18,820 nucleotides of DNA from Christensenella sp. UBA1214 (GTDB lineage Bacteria; Bacillota; Clostridia; Christensenellales; CAG-138), in NCBI GenBank assembly GCA_002309375.1, contig DBXK01000016.1, positions 42,857 to 61,676 of the forward strand. Reading direction: 5' to 3'. The number at the start of each line of letters is the position of its first letter. The first letter of the stretch is position 1. Of the stretch, positions 1 to 7,088 are shown one piece after another. The notes under the pieces were generated by a model. It did no database searches, was not told the DNA's origin, and saw only the letters and a program-made list of their open reading frames with translations. The position numbers and the translations under genes are program-made.

Positions 1-935
1 TCGTATTCAAGCCGCAGGCGCTCATGGTCGGGCCTTTGCTTGCATTGGCTTATATCCTCTACATCATCGACGGCAACTCCGGTTATCTTTTCAAACTCCG
101 GAAATCCTCCAATTCAAAAATCGGCGTCCGGTTCGGGAAAACATGCGCCGCAGTCGGCATCGCGGTCACTCTGATCATTCTCTCGGCTTTGCCTTTTGCG
201 CTCGCATCCAAGGATTATCCGTGGTATCAGCTGCTTATCGATAAATACTTCGGTACGGCAACTTCATACAAATTCGCAACTATAAATGCCTATAATATCT
301 ATGCTTTGTTTGGATTGAACTGGGCGAAGATCACCAACGCCGCAGGCGGTCTCAACATATACGGGCAGCTTGGCGTTGCCGGAATGGTTTTTTCGATCGT
401 TGCCGGCACGGTGCTCTATTTCTTCGGAAGGCTGAAGAACAAAGGCGCGCTGTATCTTTCCGGCGCGTTCACACTTCTGTCGATCTTCATGTTCGGCCAT
501 TATATGCATGAACGCTATATGTTCCCGGCACTGCTGATGCTGATGATCGCATATATCCATTACAGCGACAGGCGTCTGCTCGGCATTTTCTTCGGGTTTA
601 CCGTAACGAGCCTTATCAACTGCATTGCCGCATTCTATTATTCGGAGGAAGCATATTTCAACGCAGGTCTGTATTGGGACAATTCGCTGATAACCGCTTG
701 TTCTGTCTGGAACCTGATCCTTTTCGTATTCTTCACATATGTCTGCGTTCAGCTCATGCTCTGCAAAGGCAGGACGAAAGACGTCTTTTTCAGAGGACGC
801 AAGGAATATTCCGAAGAGAATCATTCTTTTGATCCGGACCTTGTGTTCATGACAGAAGCAGGCGCCGAAAAACTGAAGGCGCAGGCCGATCCGGTGAAAA
901 TCAGCAGTGCGGGCACTCGTTCGAAAAAGGATTAA
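1..935 (+). CDS. GT-C-fold membrane glycosyltransferase, C-terminal part (5' end outside window)
   Basis: The reading frame is open from base 3, ahead of the first ATG at 24, and reads VFKPQALMVG into it. The gene therefore starts before the window, and about 310 C-terminal residues are visible. The protein is polytopic, with several hydrophobic segments from residue 1 to about 250 and a charged hydrophilic tail ending in RSKKD. The FKPQ motif near the left edge and the HERYMFP motif near base 510 are typical of GT-C glycosyltransferases (GT39/GT87-like), which use polyprenyl-phosphate sugars on the outer face of the membrane. The stop lies 47 bases before the next start, a PMT-family mannosyltransferase, so co-transcription and a shared lipid-linked sugar donor are likely. 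The exact sugar and acceptor cannot be told from the sequence. Family placement is fairly secure; substrate is not. Confidence 0.75.
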   Translation, partial: VFKPQALMVGPLLALAYILYIIDGNSGYLFKLRKSSNSKIGVRFGKTCAAVGIAVTLIILSALPFALASKDYPWYQLLIDKYFGTATSYKFATINAYNIYALFGLNWAKITNAAGGLNIYGQLGVAGMVFSIVAGTVLYFFGRLKNKGALYLSGAFTLLSIFMFGHYMHERYMFPALLMLMIAYIHYSDRRLLGIFFGFTVTSLINCIAAFYYSEEAYFNAGLYWDNSLITACSVWNLILFVFFTYVCVQLMLCKGRTKDVFFRGRKEYSEENHSFDPDLVFMTEAGAEKLKAQADPVKISSAGTRSKKD

Positions 936-958
936 AAAAGAGAAACAGAAAACATCAA

Positions 959-970
959 AGCCGATCGGCT
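959..970. repeat. 12-bp perfect palindrome before the PMT gene
   Basis: AGCCGATCGGCT reads the same on both strands. It sits in the 47-base gap between the GT-C gene and the PMT gene, three bases ahead of the Shine-Dalgarno sequence. It has no loop and no T-run, so it is not a terminator. It could be a small operator or chance, since GATC and CGATCG words are common throughout this window. Confidence 0.4.
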
Positions 971-982
971 GTGAGGTGCCGA

Positions 983-3781
983 ATGAAAAGAACAAATAAA
1001 AGCAAATCAATAAAGCGAATAATCGTTGCTGCAGTCATCATTGCAGCGGTCCTTTCAGCGCTCCTTATGACGGCGTGCGGAGTCGGCGAAAGCGCTCAGG
1101 TCCAGAATGGAGATTTCAGCAGCATCGGTTCGGATAAGATACCGTCCGGCTGGAAGTTCTATTCTTATTTGAACCAGGGCGGTTCCGTCAATTCAACAAT
1201 AGGCGTTGTGAAAAGCAGCAGCGGCGAGCATGTTGTCAAGATCACCAACAAGCAGGATGACGACGCCCACCTTTGGCAGACAGTAAAGGTCAGCCCGAAC
1301 ACGATCTACAAGTTTTCCGTATATGTCAAAACGCAGAATGTAGCGGGTAAGGGCGGCGCCAATATAGGCCTTGAAGATACGCCCTGTTTTTCGAGATTCG
1401 TTTCCGGAACAACCGATTGGACGCTTGTTGAATTCGTCGGCAAGACCGATGGTTCACAAAAGGAACTGAAGATCGGCTGCCGTCTCGGCAACTACAATAA
1501 TACCGCCAGCGGAACGGCCTATTTCAAGGATTTCAAAGCCGAAAAGCTCAGTTCCTACAGCGGAACAATCAACAGCCTCGGCGGAAGCGGATCCTCTTCG
1601 GATTCTTCGTCTTCATCGTCCTCCGCATCGACCGATCTGAATCAAACCAAAGCAAGAAAGACTTCTGCCGCGGTCACAGTTATCGTTTTCGCTGCAGTTC
1701 CTGTCCTCGTCGGCTTCATTATTTGGTATGAGCATGCCGCGGAAAAGCGCAGCAAAGTAATACGTGCAAAGTCACCTGAACAGTCTGCGCCGTCGTTCTT
1801 CGATACAAAGTTGCTTCCTGCCAAGACCGACACGCGTCTTCATTACACAAAGCTCGACTATATCTTCGTCTGCGCTTTGACGGCGATCTATTCCGTTCTT
1901 GCGCTGACCAATCTCGGTTCCAATAATTTCCCTGTCAACGAATGGAAGGGTTCGAACGGTGCGACCGTCGAGATCGAATTCGATCAGCCTGCAACGATCG
2001 GCGCTGTTTGGCAGAACAGCGGCATCACCGGCAACAGCGGTTCCGCAAAAATGCCCGCGCAGTATACGCTTTCGACCGGAAACGAAACCATCGCGACGAT
2101 CAGCCAATCCTTCGATATCATGTATCGTTGGAATGTCACCAATGTTGCAAATAAGAACATCACGACCGACAGAGTGACGCTTCGAGTTATAAGCAGCGGC
2201 AAAGACAAGATCGTTTGGCTGAATGAGCTTGCGTTCTTTGATACCGAAGGCAACCTTATACCCGCAAAAGTCATAAGCGAGAGCGGAAAGCAGATCCTCG
2301 ATGAGCAGGATACCGTTCCCGATTATCCTGATTATATGAACGGAATGTATTTCGATGAGCTGTATCATGCGCGCACGGCTTATGAAAACGTTCACAACAT
2401 GAAGGTCTATGAAACCTCCCATCCGCCGCTCGGCAAGCTCATTATGTCCATCGGCGTGCGTATCTTCGGAATGACTCCGTTCGGCTGGCGAATCATGGGA
2501 GCACTCTTCGGCATCTTCATGATCCCGATCATGTATGCTTTCGGCAAGCGTATGTTCAAGCGCCCCGAGCTTGCGCTGCTCGCCGCCGCGCTGCTTGCAT
2601 TCGATTTCATGCATTATACCCAGACCAGGATCGGAACAATTGACACATACGGCGTCTTCTTCAACCTGTGCATGACATATTACATGTACAAGTTTATAAA
2701 GATGGATCTTGGCGACAGCCTCGGAAGGACGCTGATCCCGCTTGGACTCTCCGGCCTGTTCTTCGGCCTCGGGTGCGCATCGAAATGGATCTGTATCTAT
2801 ACCGGCGCTGCCCTCGCCGTAATGTTTTTTGCAAAGATGATCGTTCTTTGGGTGAAGTCAAAGAAGATACTGAAATCAAATACCGCGCCGAAAGACAAAG
2901 ACGACCCCGCTTATATCAATGCAAAGAATTATCCGAGGCGATTCCTTAAAACTGTGCTCTTCTGCATACCCGCGTTCATCATAATTCCGTTGATGATCTA
3001 TCTCGCTTCCTATATCCCGTATTATACTTCCCAGTGGAAGCCCAATGCGGAGCAGCAGAAGATCGCAACCATGAGGGCGACGGGGGAGATCGGGCCCAAT
3101 GAGGAGGATCCGCAGGTCGAGCTGACGTTCGGCGAAAAAGTAAAAGCCTTCTATGAGGGCGTCAAATACAACAATGTCGAGCAGATGTTCAAATATCACA
3201 GCCAGCTGAAATCGACCCATCCCTACGAATCCAGATGGTATGAATGGCCGCTCAGCAACCGCCCGATGTGGTTCTTTGCGGGCTATCAGCATCCCGACAA
3301 GAATCTTTACGGAACGATTTCCTCCTTCGGCAACCCTGCTGTCTGGTGGATATGCTTTGTCGGAACGATATTCTTCCTGTTCCTCGTGCTCCGCGGGCGG
3401 TTCAAGGTCAATGCAGAGGTGTTCTTCATATTGATGTGCATGGCTTCGAGCATGCTTCCTTGGATGCTGATCTCGCGATCCATGTACATCTACCATTATT
3501 TTGCAACGGTGCCGATGATAATCCTTGCGAGCGTGTATGTCGTTTCGCATTACGAGAATGCATACTATTATGTTCCGAAATCGATCGGGATCAAGGTCAC
3601 CGGCACAAAGGTCATCATTCCTTATTTGAAATATGCTTGGATCGCCCTTGCTGTGATCCTGTTCATTGTGTTTTATCCGGTATTGACCGGCATCCCGACG
3701 GCAAAGACTTATATCGAGTCGCTGCAATGGATGCCGACATGGACATTCATGGGTCAATGGCCGAGTGCGTTTTATAAATAA
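983..3781 (+). CDS. PMT-family protein O-mannosyltransferase with N-terminal CBM-like and inserted beta-rich domains
   Basis: Predicted membrane enzyme that transfers mannose from polyprenyl-phosphate-mannose to Ser/Thr of exported proteins. ATG 983 is preferred to GTG 971 because GAGG at 973-976 lies six bases upstream; this gives 932 residues. Residues 1-32 form a signal segment ending LLMTAC, a plausible lipobox with Cys32. Residues 36-190 resemble a CBM4/9-like beta-sandwich. A Ser-rich linker follows (about 200-217), then a membrane helix (231-248), a basic loop, and a second helix (293-311). About 140 beta-rich residues are then inserted before the catalytic loop FDELYHA (D458, E459) and HPPLGK (from H480), both PMT hallmarks. 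HPYESRWYEWPL from H746 marks the C-terminal PMT_4TMC region. The predicted topology puts all extra domains and the Asp-Glu pair outside the cell. The neighbouring GT-C and GtrA genes fit a shared lipid-sugar pathway. The sugar is inferred from the family. Confidence 0.85.
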   Translation: MKRTNKSKSIKRIIVAAVIIAAVLSALLMTACGVGESAQVQNGDFSSIGSDKIPSGWKFYSYLNQGGSVNSTIGVVKSSSGEHVVKITNKQDDDAHLWQTVKVSPNTIYKFSVYVKTQNVAGKGGANIGLEDTPCFSRFVSGTTDWTLVEFVGKTDGSQKELKIGCRLGNYNNTASGTAYFKDFKAEKLSSYSGTINSLGGSGSSSDSSSSSSSASTDLNQTKARKTSAAVTVIVFAAVPVLVGFIIWYEHAAEKRSKVIRAKSPEQSAPSFFDTKLLPAKTDTRLHYTKLDYIFVCALTAIYSVLALTNLGSNNFPVNEWKGSNGATVEIEFDQPATIGAVWQNSGITGNSGSAKMPAQYTLSTGNETIATISQSFDIMYRWNVTNVANKNITTDRVTLRVISSGKDKIVWLNELAFFDTEGNLIPAKVISESGKQILDEQDTVPDYPDYMNGMYFDELYHARTAYENVHNMKVYETSHPPLGKLIMSIGVRIFGMTPFGWRIMGALFGIFMIPIMYAFGKRMFKRPELALLAAALLAFDFMHYTQTRIGTIDTYGVFFNLCMTYYMYKFIKMDLGDSLGRTLIPLGLSGLFFGLGCASKWICIYTGAALAVMFFAKMIVLWVKSKKILKSNTAPKDKDDPAYINAKNYPRRFLKTVLFCIPAFIIIPLMIYLASYIPYYTSQWKPNAEQQKIATMRATGEIGPNEEDPQVELTFGEKVKAFYEGVKYNNVEQMFKYHSQLKSTHPYESRWYEWPLSNRPMWFFAGYQHPDKNLYGTISSFGNPAVWWICFVGTIFFLFLVLRGRFKVNAEVFFILMCMASSMLPWMLISRSMYIYHYFATVPMIILASVYVVSHYENAYYYVPKSIGIKVTGTKVIIPYLKYAWIALAVILFIVFYPVLTGIPTAKTYIESLQWMPTWTFMGQWPSAFYK

Positions 3782-3804
3782 TCCAGATATTTTAGAGGTA
3801 TAAA

Positions 3805-4347
3805 ATGTTCCGAAAGAAACCGGAAATCAATGAAGAGATCAAGAGCGAAGCTCCGGCGAGATCAGAGGGCAAAAAGAGCTTTATCCAGCTCATCAAATTC
3901 TGCATCGTCGGCGTTGCCAACACTCTTGTTTCAATGATCGTTCAGATCATAGTTAGCAACATCCTGAAGTTGTTTTGGAGCGGAAGCTGGATCGATACCG
4001 CTGCGCTGATCCTCGGGCATATCTGCGGCATCATCAACAGCTATATCATGAACAGCAAGTGGACCTTCAAAGAAGAGCATAAGCGCAGCAAGAAAGAGCT
4101 TTTCCGCTTCATTCTCGTGAATGTTCTCGGCTTGTTCATCACGATCGGCCTGCGCGAATTCTTCGCTCGCGTTTGCTGCCTCGAAGCTTGGTGGAACAAT
4201 GTGGAGGCCTTCGGATTCTTCAAAAAGTTCATTGACGGGCATCTGTTCTGCCAGCTGCTCGCAACTGTATGCTATATCTTTGTGAATTTCATCCTCAACA
4301 AGGTCTTTGTTTTCAAGGAAAAGGAAGATGACAAGAAGGCTGAATGA
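3805..4347 (+). CDS. GtrA-family small membrane protein
   Basis: A 180-residue protein with four hydrophobic segments, the size and layout of the GtrA family. The family motifs are visible: IKFCIVGVANTL near residue 31, NSKWTF at the end of the second helix, and NFILNKVFVFK near the C-terminus. GtrA-type proteins are thought to move polyprenyl-phosphate-linked sugars across the membrane or to assist the enzymes that use them. The gene is preceded by AGAGGT at 3794-3799 and begins 23 bases after the PMT stop, so it is almost certainly in the same transcript. The context suggests a role in supplying lipid-linked mannose, or another hexose, to the outward-facing PMT and GT-C enzymes. That role is inference; the family call is firm. 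Confidence 0.9.
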   Translation: MFRKKPEINEEIKSEAPARSEGKKSFIQLIKFCIVGVANTLVSMIVQIIVSNILKLFWSGSWIDTAALILGHICGIINSYIMNSKWTFKEEHKRSKKELFRFILVNVLGLFITIGLREFFARVCCLEAWWNNVEAFGFFKKFIDGHLFCQLLATVCYIFVNFILNKVFVFKEKEDDKKAE

Positions 4348-4380
4348 CCTTCAGACGGTTTTGATTTACGGAGGCGCCGA

Positions 4381-5910
4381 ATGCTTGCAAGAATAATGAG
4401 TTACGGTCTTACGGGGATCGTCGGTTTCCCGGTTTCGGTTGAAACGGACATTTCCTTCGGCGCTGTCAGCTATGAAACCGTCGGCCTTCCCGATAACGCC
4501 GTCAAGGAATCCAAGGAGCGGATTCATTCTGCGATCCGAAATTCCGGATTCAACTATCCCAACACGCGGATCGTCGTGAATCTTGCTCCTGCAGACGTGC
4601 GAAAGGAGGGCTCGGTTTATGACCTTCCGATCGCGGTCGGGATCCTTGCCGCAAGCGGCGAGCTTCCCGCAAAAGCAGCCGAAAATTGGATGATCATCGG
4701 TGAGCTTGCTCTCGACGGCAGTGTGCGCGGGATCAAAGGCGTTCTGCCTATGGTCATAGATGCGTGCGAACGCGGTTTTACGGATTTTATCCTTCCGAAG
4801 GAAAATGCCGCCGAAGCGTCATACATCGCCGCCGCAAATATCATTCCCGTAAGCAATCTTTTGGATGCCGCTCTGTTTCTGCGGGGGATGAAGCAGATCG
4901 AGCCTCAGCCGCACAGCGAATGGGCGCTTGCCGAAAAGCGGCATGACTGCGATTTTTCGTTGATCAAGGGTCAGCAGGCTGCAAAACGGGCTGCGGAAGT
5001 TGCCGTTTCGGGCAATCACAATATGCTTATGATCGGCACCCCAGGTTCGGGCAAAACGATGCTTGCAAGGAGCATCCCCTCGATCCTTCCCGAGCTCACA
5101 AACGAAGAAGCGCTTGAGATCACAAAGATCCATTCCGTTGCCGGAATACTGCCGTACGGAGGGATCGTGACCGAGCGTCCGTTCCGTTCGCCGCATCATT
5201 CCGCTTCCATCCCGGCGCTTGTCGGCGGCGGAGCCAAGGCGCTCCCCGGCGAGATCAGTCTTGCGCATTACGGTGTTTTGTTCCTTGACGAGCTGCCCGA
5301 GTTTTCCAAATCTGCGCTCGAAGCGCTGCGGCAGCCGCTTGAGGATGGCTTTGTTACCGTAACCCGAGCAGCGGCGAAAGCTCAGTATCCGGCTGATTTT
5401 ATGCTCGTTGCCGCAATGAATCCCTGCCCCTGCGGCAACTACGGTTCGAGAGTCAGCCAATGCCGCTGCAACCGGTTCCAGATCGAACGCTACCGTAACA
5501 AGATCAGCGGCCCGCTCCTCGATCGTATCGACCTTCATGTTGAAATGACGGAGGTCGCCTATGAGGATCTTTCCTCAAAGCAGGACGGCGAGACCTCGGC
5601 CAAGATCAGAGAGCGCGTGAACCGCGTTAGACAGCTTCAGCGCGAGCGCTTCGAAGGCGAAGGGATCCTTTTCAATTCTCAGATGTCTGCGAAGATGATC
5701 AAGAAATACTGTAAACTGACTGACGAAGCCGAAAAACTTCTTGAGTTGTCATTTACAAAGCTCAACTTGTCCGCAAGGGCATATAATAGGATCATCAAGG
5801 TTTCGAGAACGATCGCGGACATGGCGGGGGAAAAGGATATCGGCAAAGCAAGCATCGCCGAAGCGCTGCAGTATCGTTCGCTCGACAGCAAATATTGGGG
5901 GAACGTTTAA
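4381..5910 (+). CDS. comM: YifB/ComM-family Mg-chelatase-like AAA+ ATPase
   Basis: The 509 residues match the usual length of the family. The N-terminal 170 residues form the Lon-protease-like ChlI domain (starting MLARIMSYGLTGI). The Mg_chelatase AAA+ core follows, with Walker A GTPGSGKT at 219-226 and Walker B FLDE at 301-304. A Cys cluster, NPCPCGNYGS with C349, C351, C361 and C363, is characteristic of the family. The C-terminal Mg_chelatase_C helical domain ends at SKYWGNV. In Haemophilus and Vibrio, ComM is a hexameric DNA helicase that promotes branch migration during natural transformation; its role in Clostridia is less clear. CGGAGG at 4369-4374 supports the ATG at 4381. The stop codon abuts the ATG of dprA with no gap, which points to translational coupling of two DNA-uptake-related genes. 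Confidence 0.93.
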   Translation: MLARIMSYGLTGIVGFPVSVETDISFGAVSYETVGLPDNAVKESKERIHSAIRNSGFNYPNTRIVVNLAPADVRKEGSVYDLPIAVGILAASGELPAKAAENWMIIGELALDGSVRGIKGVLPMVIDACERGFTDFILPKENAAEASYIAAANIIPVSNLLDAALFLRGMKQIEPQPHSEWALAEKRHDCDFSLIKGQQAAKRAAEVAVSGNHNMLMIGTPGSGKTMLARSIPSILPELTNEEALEITKIHSVAGILPYGGIVTERPFRSPHHSASIPALVGGGAKALPGEISLAHYGVLFLDELPEFSKSALEALRQPLEDGFVTVTRAAAKAQYPADFMLVAAMNPCPCGNYGSRVSQCRCNRFQIERYRNKISGPLLDRIDLHVEMTEVAYEDLSSKQDGETSAKIRERVNRVRQLQRERFEGEGILFNSQMSAKMIKKYCKLTDEAEKLLELSFTKLNLSARAYNRIIKVSRTIADMAGEKDIGKASIAEALQYRSLDSKYWGNV

Positions 5911-7026
5911 ATGGAATTCTCTTCCCTCGAAAGGCACTATATTTGGCTCAGCATTGCTTTCGAAGGAGAAGCAAGAACCGCCAAACTGCTTTTGGATTAT
6001 AATAACGGAGCCGAAGAATTCCGTGAATCAGTACTTAACGGCACAGCTTCATTCCCGAATGCGATCAGTGCTTCAAGGCTGAAAAGGATCCGTGACTGCG
6101 CAAGTGAAGCCTTTGTCGACCAGTTCATACTGCAGCTCGAGAAGGATGGAGTCGAGGCGATCACGCTCGCAGATCCGCGTTATCCGGCGCTCCTCAGGGA
6201 GATCGATGATCCTCCGTTCGTGCTGTATGCCCGCGGCAGCCGTACCGACAGCATCATCAGGAATCCGATCGCTGTCATCGGAACGCGCCGATGCAGCGAT
6301 TACGGCAAAACAGTTGCCTCGCTGATGGGTAAATCGCTTGCCGAAAACGGTGTGACTGTTGTCTCCGGGCTTGCATACGGCTGCGATTCCTATGCGCACG
6401 AAGGCGCGCTTTCTGCGGAAAACAACGAATTCCCGACTGCAGCCGTGCTCGGCCAGGGCGTGCTTGTCGAGAAAACCGATTACACGGCGAAGACGATGGA
6501 CAAGATCATCGATCGCGGAGTTGTTTTGAGCGAATTCCTGCCGCGGTCATCGCCCCGAAAGGCATTCTTCCCGATGAGGAATCGCCTTATCAGCGGGATA
6601 AGCAGCGGAGTGCTCGTTGTTGAAGCCGGCAAGCGCAGCGGAACGATGATAACCGTCGATCACGCGCTTGACCAAGGCAGAAATGTCTATGCTGTTCCCT
6701 GCAGGATCACGGAAAAGCTCAACTGCGGCACAAACGATATGCTTGCCGCCGGGTTTGCTCACCCCGTCTACAGCGTCGAGGACATGCTGCTTCAGCTCGG
6801 GATAACCGATCTCACGCTCAATAAAAAGCCCGGCAGCGCTGCGGCGGATATCCTCAACGGAAAGCAGCGCATGCTTTATGAGCTGATCTCGCTCGGCGAG
6901 AAAAGCTTCGATACTTTGCTCGAAAAAACGGAACTGTCGGTCGAAGAATTGAATATGCACTTGACAGATCTTGAGTTTTCGGGTTTAATTAAACAGCTTC
7001 CGGGAAGGGTTTATTCCGCCGACTGA
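5911..7026 (+). CDS. dprA: DprA, DNA-processing protein (RecA loader on incoming single-stranded DNA)
   Basis: A 371-residue DprA/Smf protein. The N-terminal helical region (1-100) precedes the Rossmann-like DNA_processg_A core, which starts at AVIGTRRCSDYG (residue 121). Other core motifs are VVSGLAYGCD, FPMRNRLISG (RNR at 223-225), VVEAGKRSGTMIT and NVYAVPC. The last 70 residues are a winged-helix DML1-like domain. The usual DVVYP segment after AAVLG is replaced by VLVEKTDYT, a local divergence. DprA protects single-stranded DNA taken up by transformation and loads RecA. The start codon follows the comM stop directly, with GGGGGA at 5897-5902 as the binding site inside the comM end. The 3' end carries a probable promoter for topA. 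Confidence 0.93.
   Translation: MEFSSLERHYIWLSIAFEGEARTAKLLLDYNNGAEEFRESVLNGTASFPNAISASRLKRIRDCASEAFVDQFILQLEKDGVEAITLADPRYPALLREIDDPPFVLYARGSRTDSIIRNPIAVIGTRRCSDYGKTVASLMGKSLAENGVTVVSGLAYGCDSYAHEGALSAENNEFPTAAVLGQGVLVEKTDYTAKTMDKIIDRGVVLSEFLPRSSPRKAFFPMRNRLISGISSGVLVVEAGKRSGTMITVDHALDQGRNVYAVPCRITEKLNCGTNDMLAAGFAHPVYSVEDMLLQLGITDLTLNKKPGSAAADILNGKQRMLYELISLGEKSFDTLLEKTELSVEELNMHLTDLEFSGLIKQLPGRVYSAD
6961..6989 (+). promoter_or_regulatory. sigma-A-like promoter inside dprA, facing topA
   Basis: TTGACA at 6961-6966 is a perfect -35 hexamer. It is followed by a 17-base spacer and TTTAAT at 6984-6989, which matches five of six -10 positions (the mismatch is at the conserved second base). Transcription would start near 6996, giving topA a leader of about 90 bases. 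The local tta att aaa codons are unusually AT-rich for this gene set, which fits selection for a promoter within coding sequence. Confidence 0.5.
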
Positions 7027-7059
7027 AGGCCCCGCAAGCAAAAAAACAAACGTTCGCTC

Positions 7060-7075
7060 ATGATCATTTGATCAT
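7060..7075. repeat. inverted repeat in the topA leader
   Basis: ATGATCA and TGATCAT form perfect 7-base arms separated by TT, ending two bases before the topA ribosome binding site. In RNA it would be a small AU-rich hairpin, and in DNA a compact operator-like dyad. It lies between the predicted promoter and the start codon, so it could tune topA expression. The effect is not demonstrable from sequence. Confidence 0.45.
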
Positions 7076-7077
7076 TC

Positions 7078-7084
7078 AAGGAGG
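7078..7084 (+). promoter_or_regulatory. ribosome binding site deciding the topA start
   Basis: AAGGAGG lies four bases ahead of ATG 7089. The earlier in-frame ATG at 7068 lies upstream of this site and has no binding site of its own. The protein beginning at 7089 also has the canonical TopA N-terminus. Confidence 0.8.
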
Positions 7085-7088
7085 ATAT

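Noticed and set aside
1772..3757. Two long minus-strand open frames (1772-2614 and 2876-3757) opposite the PMT gene
   Set aside because: No motifs, hydrophobic pattern or start signals; they are antisense shadows of a gene with clear PMT motifs.
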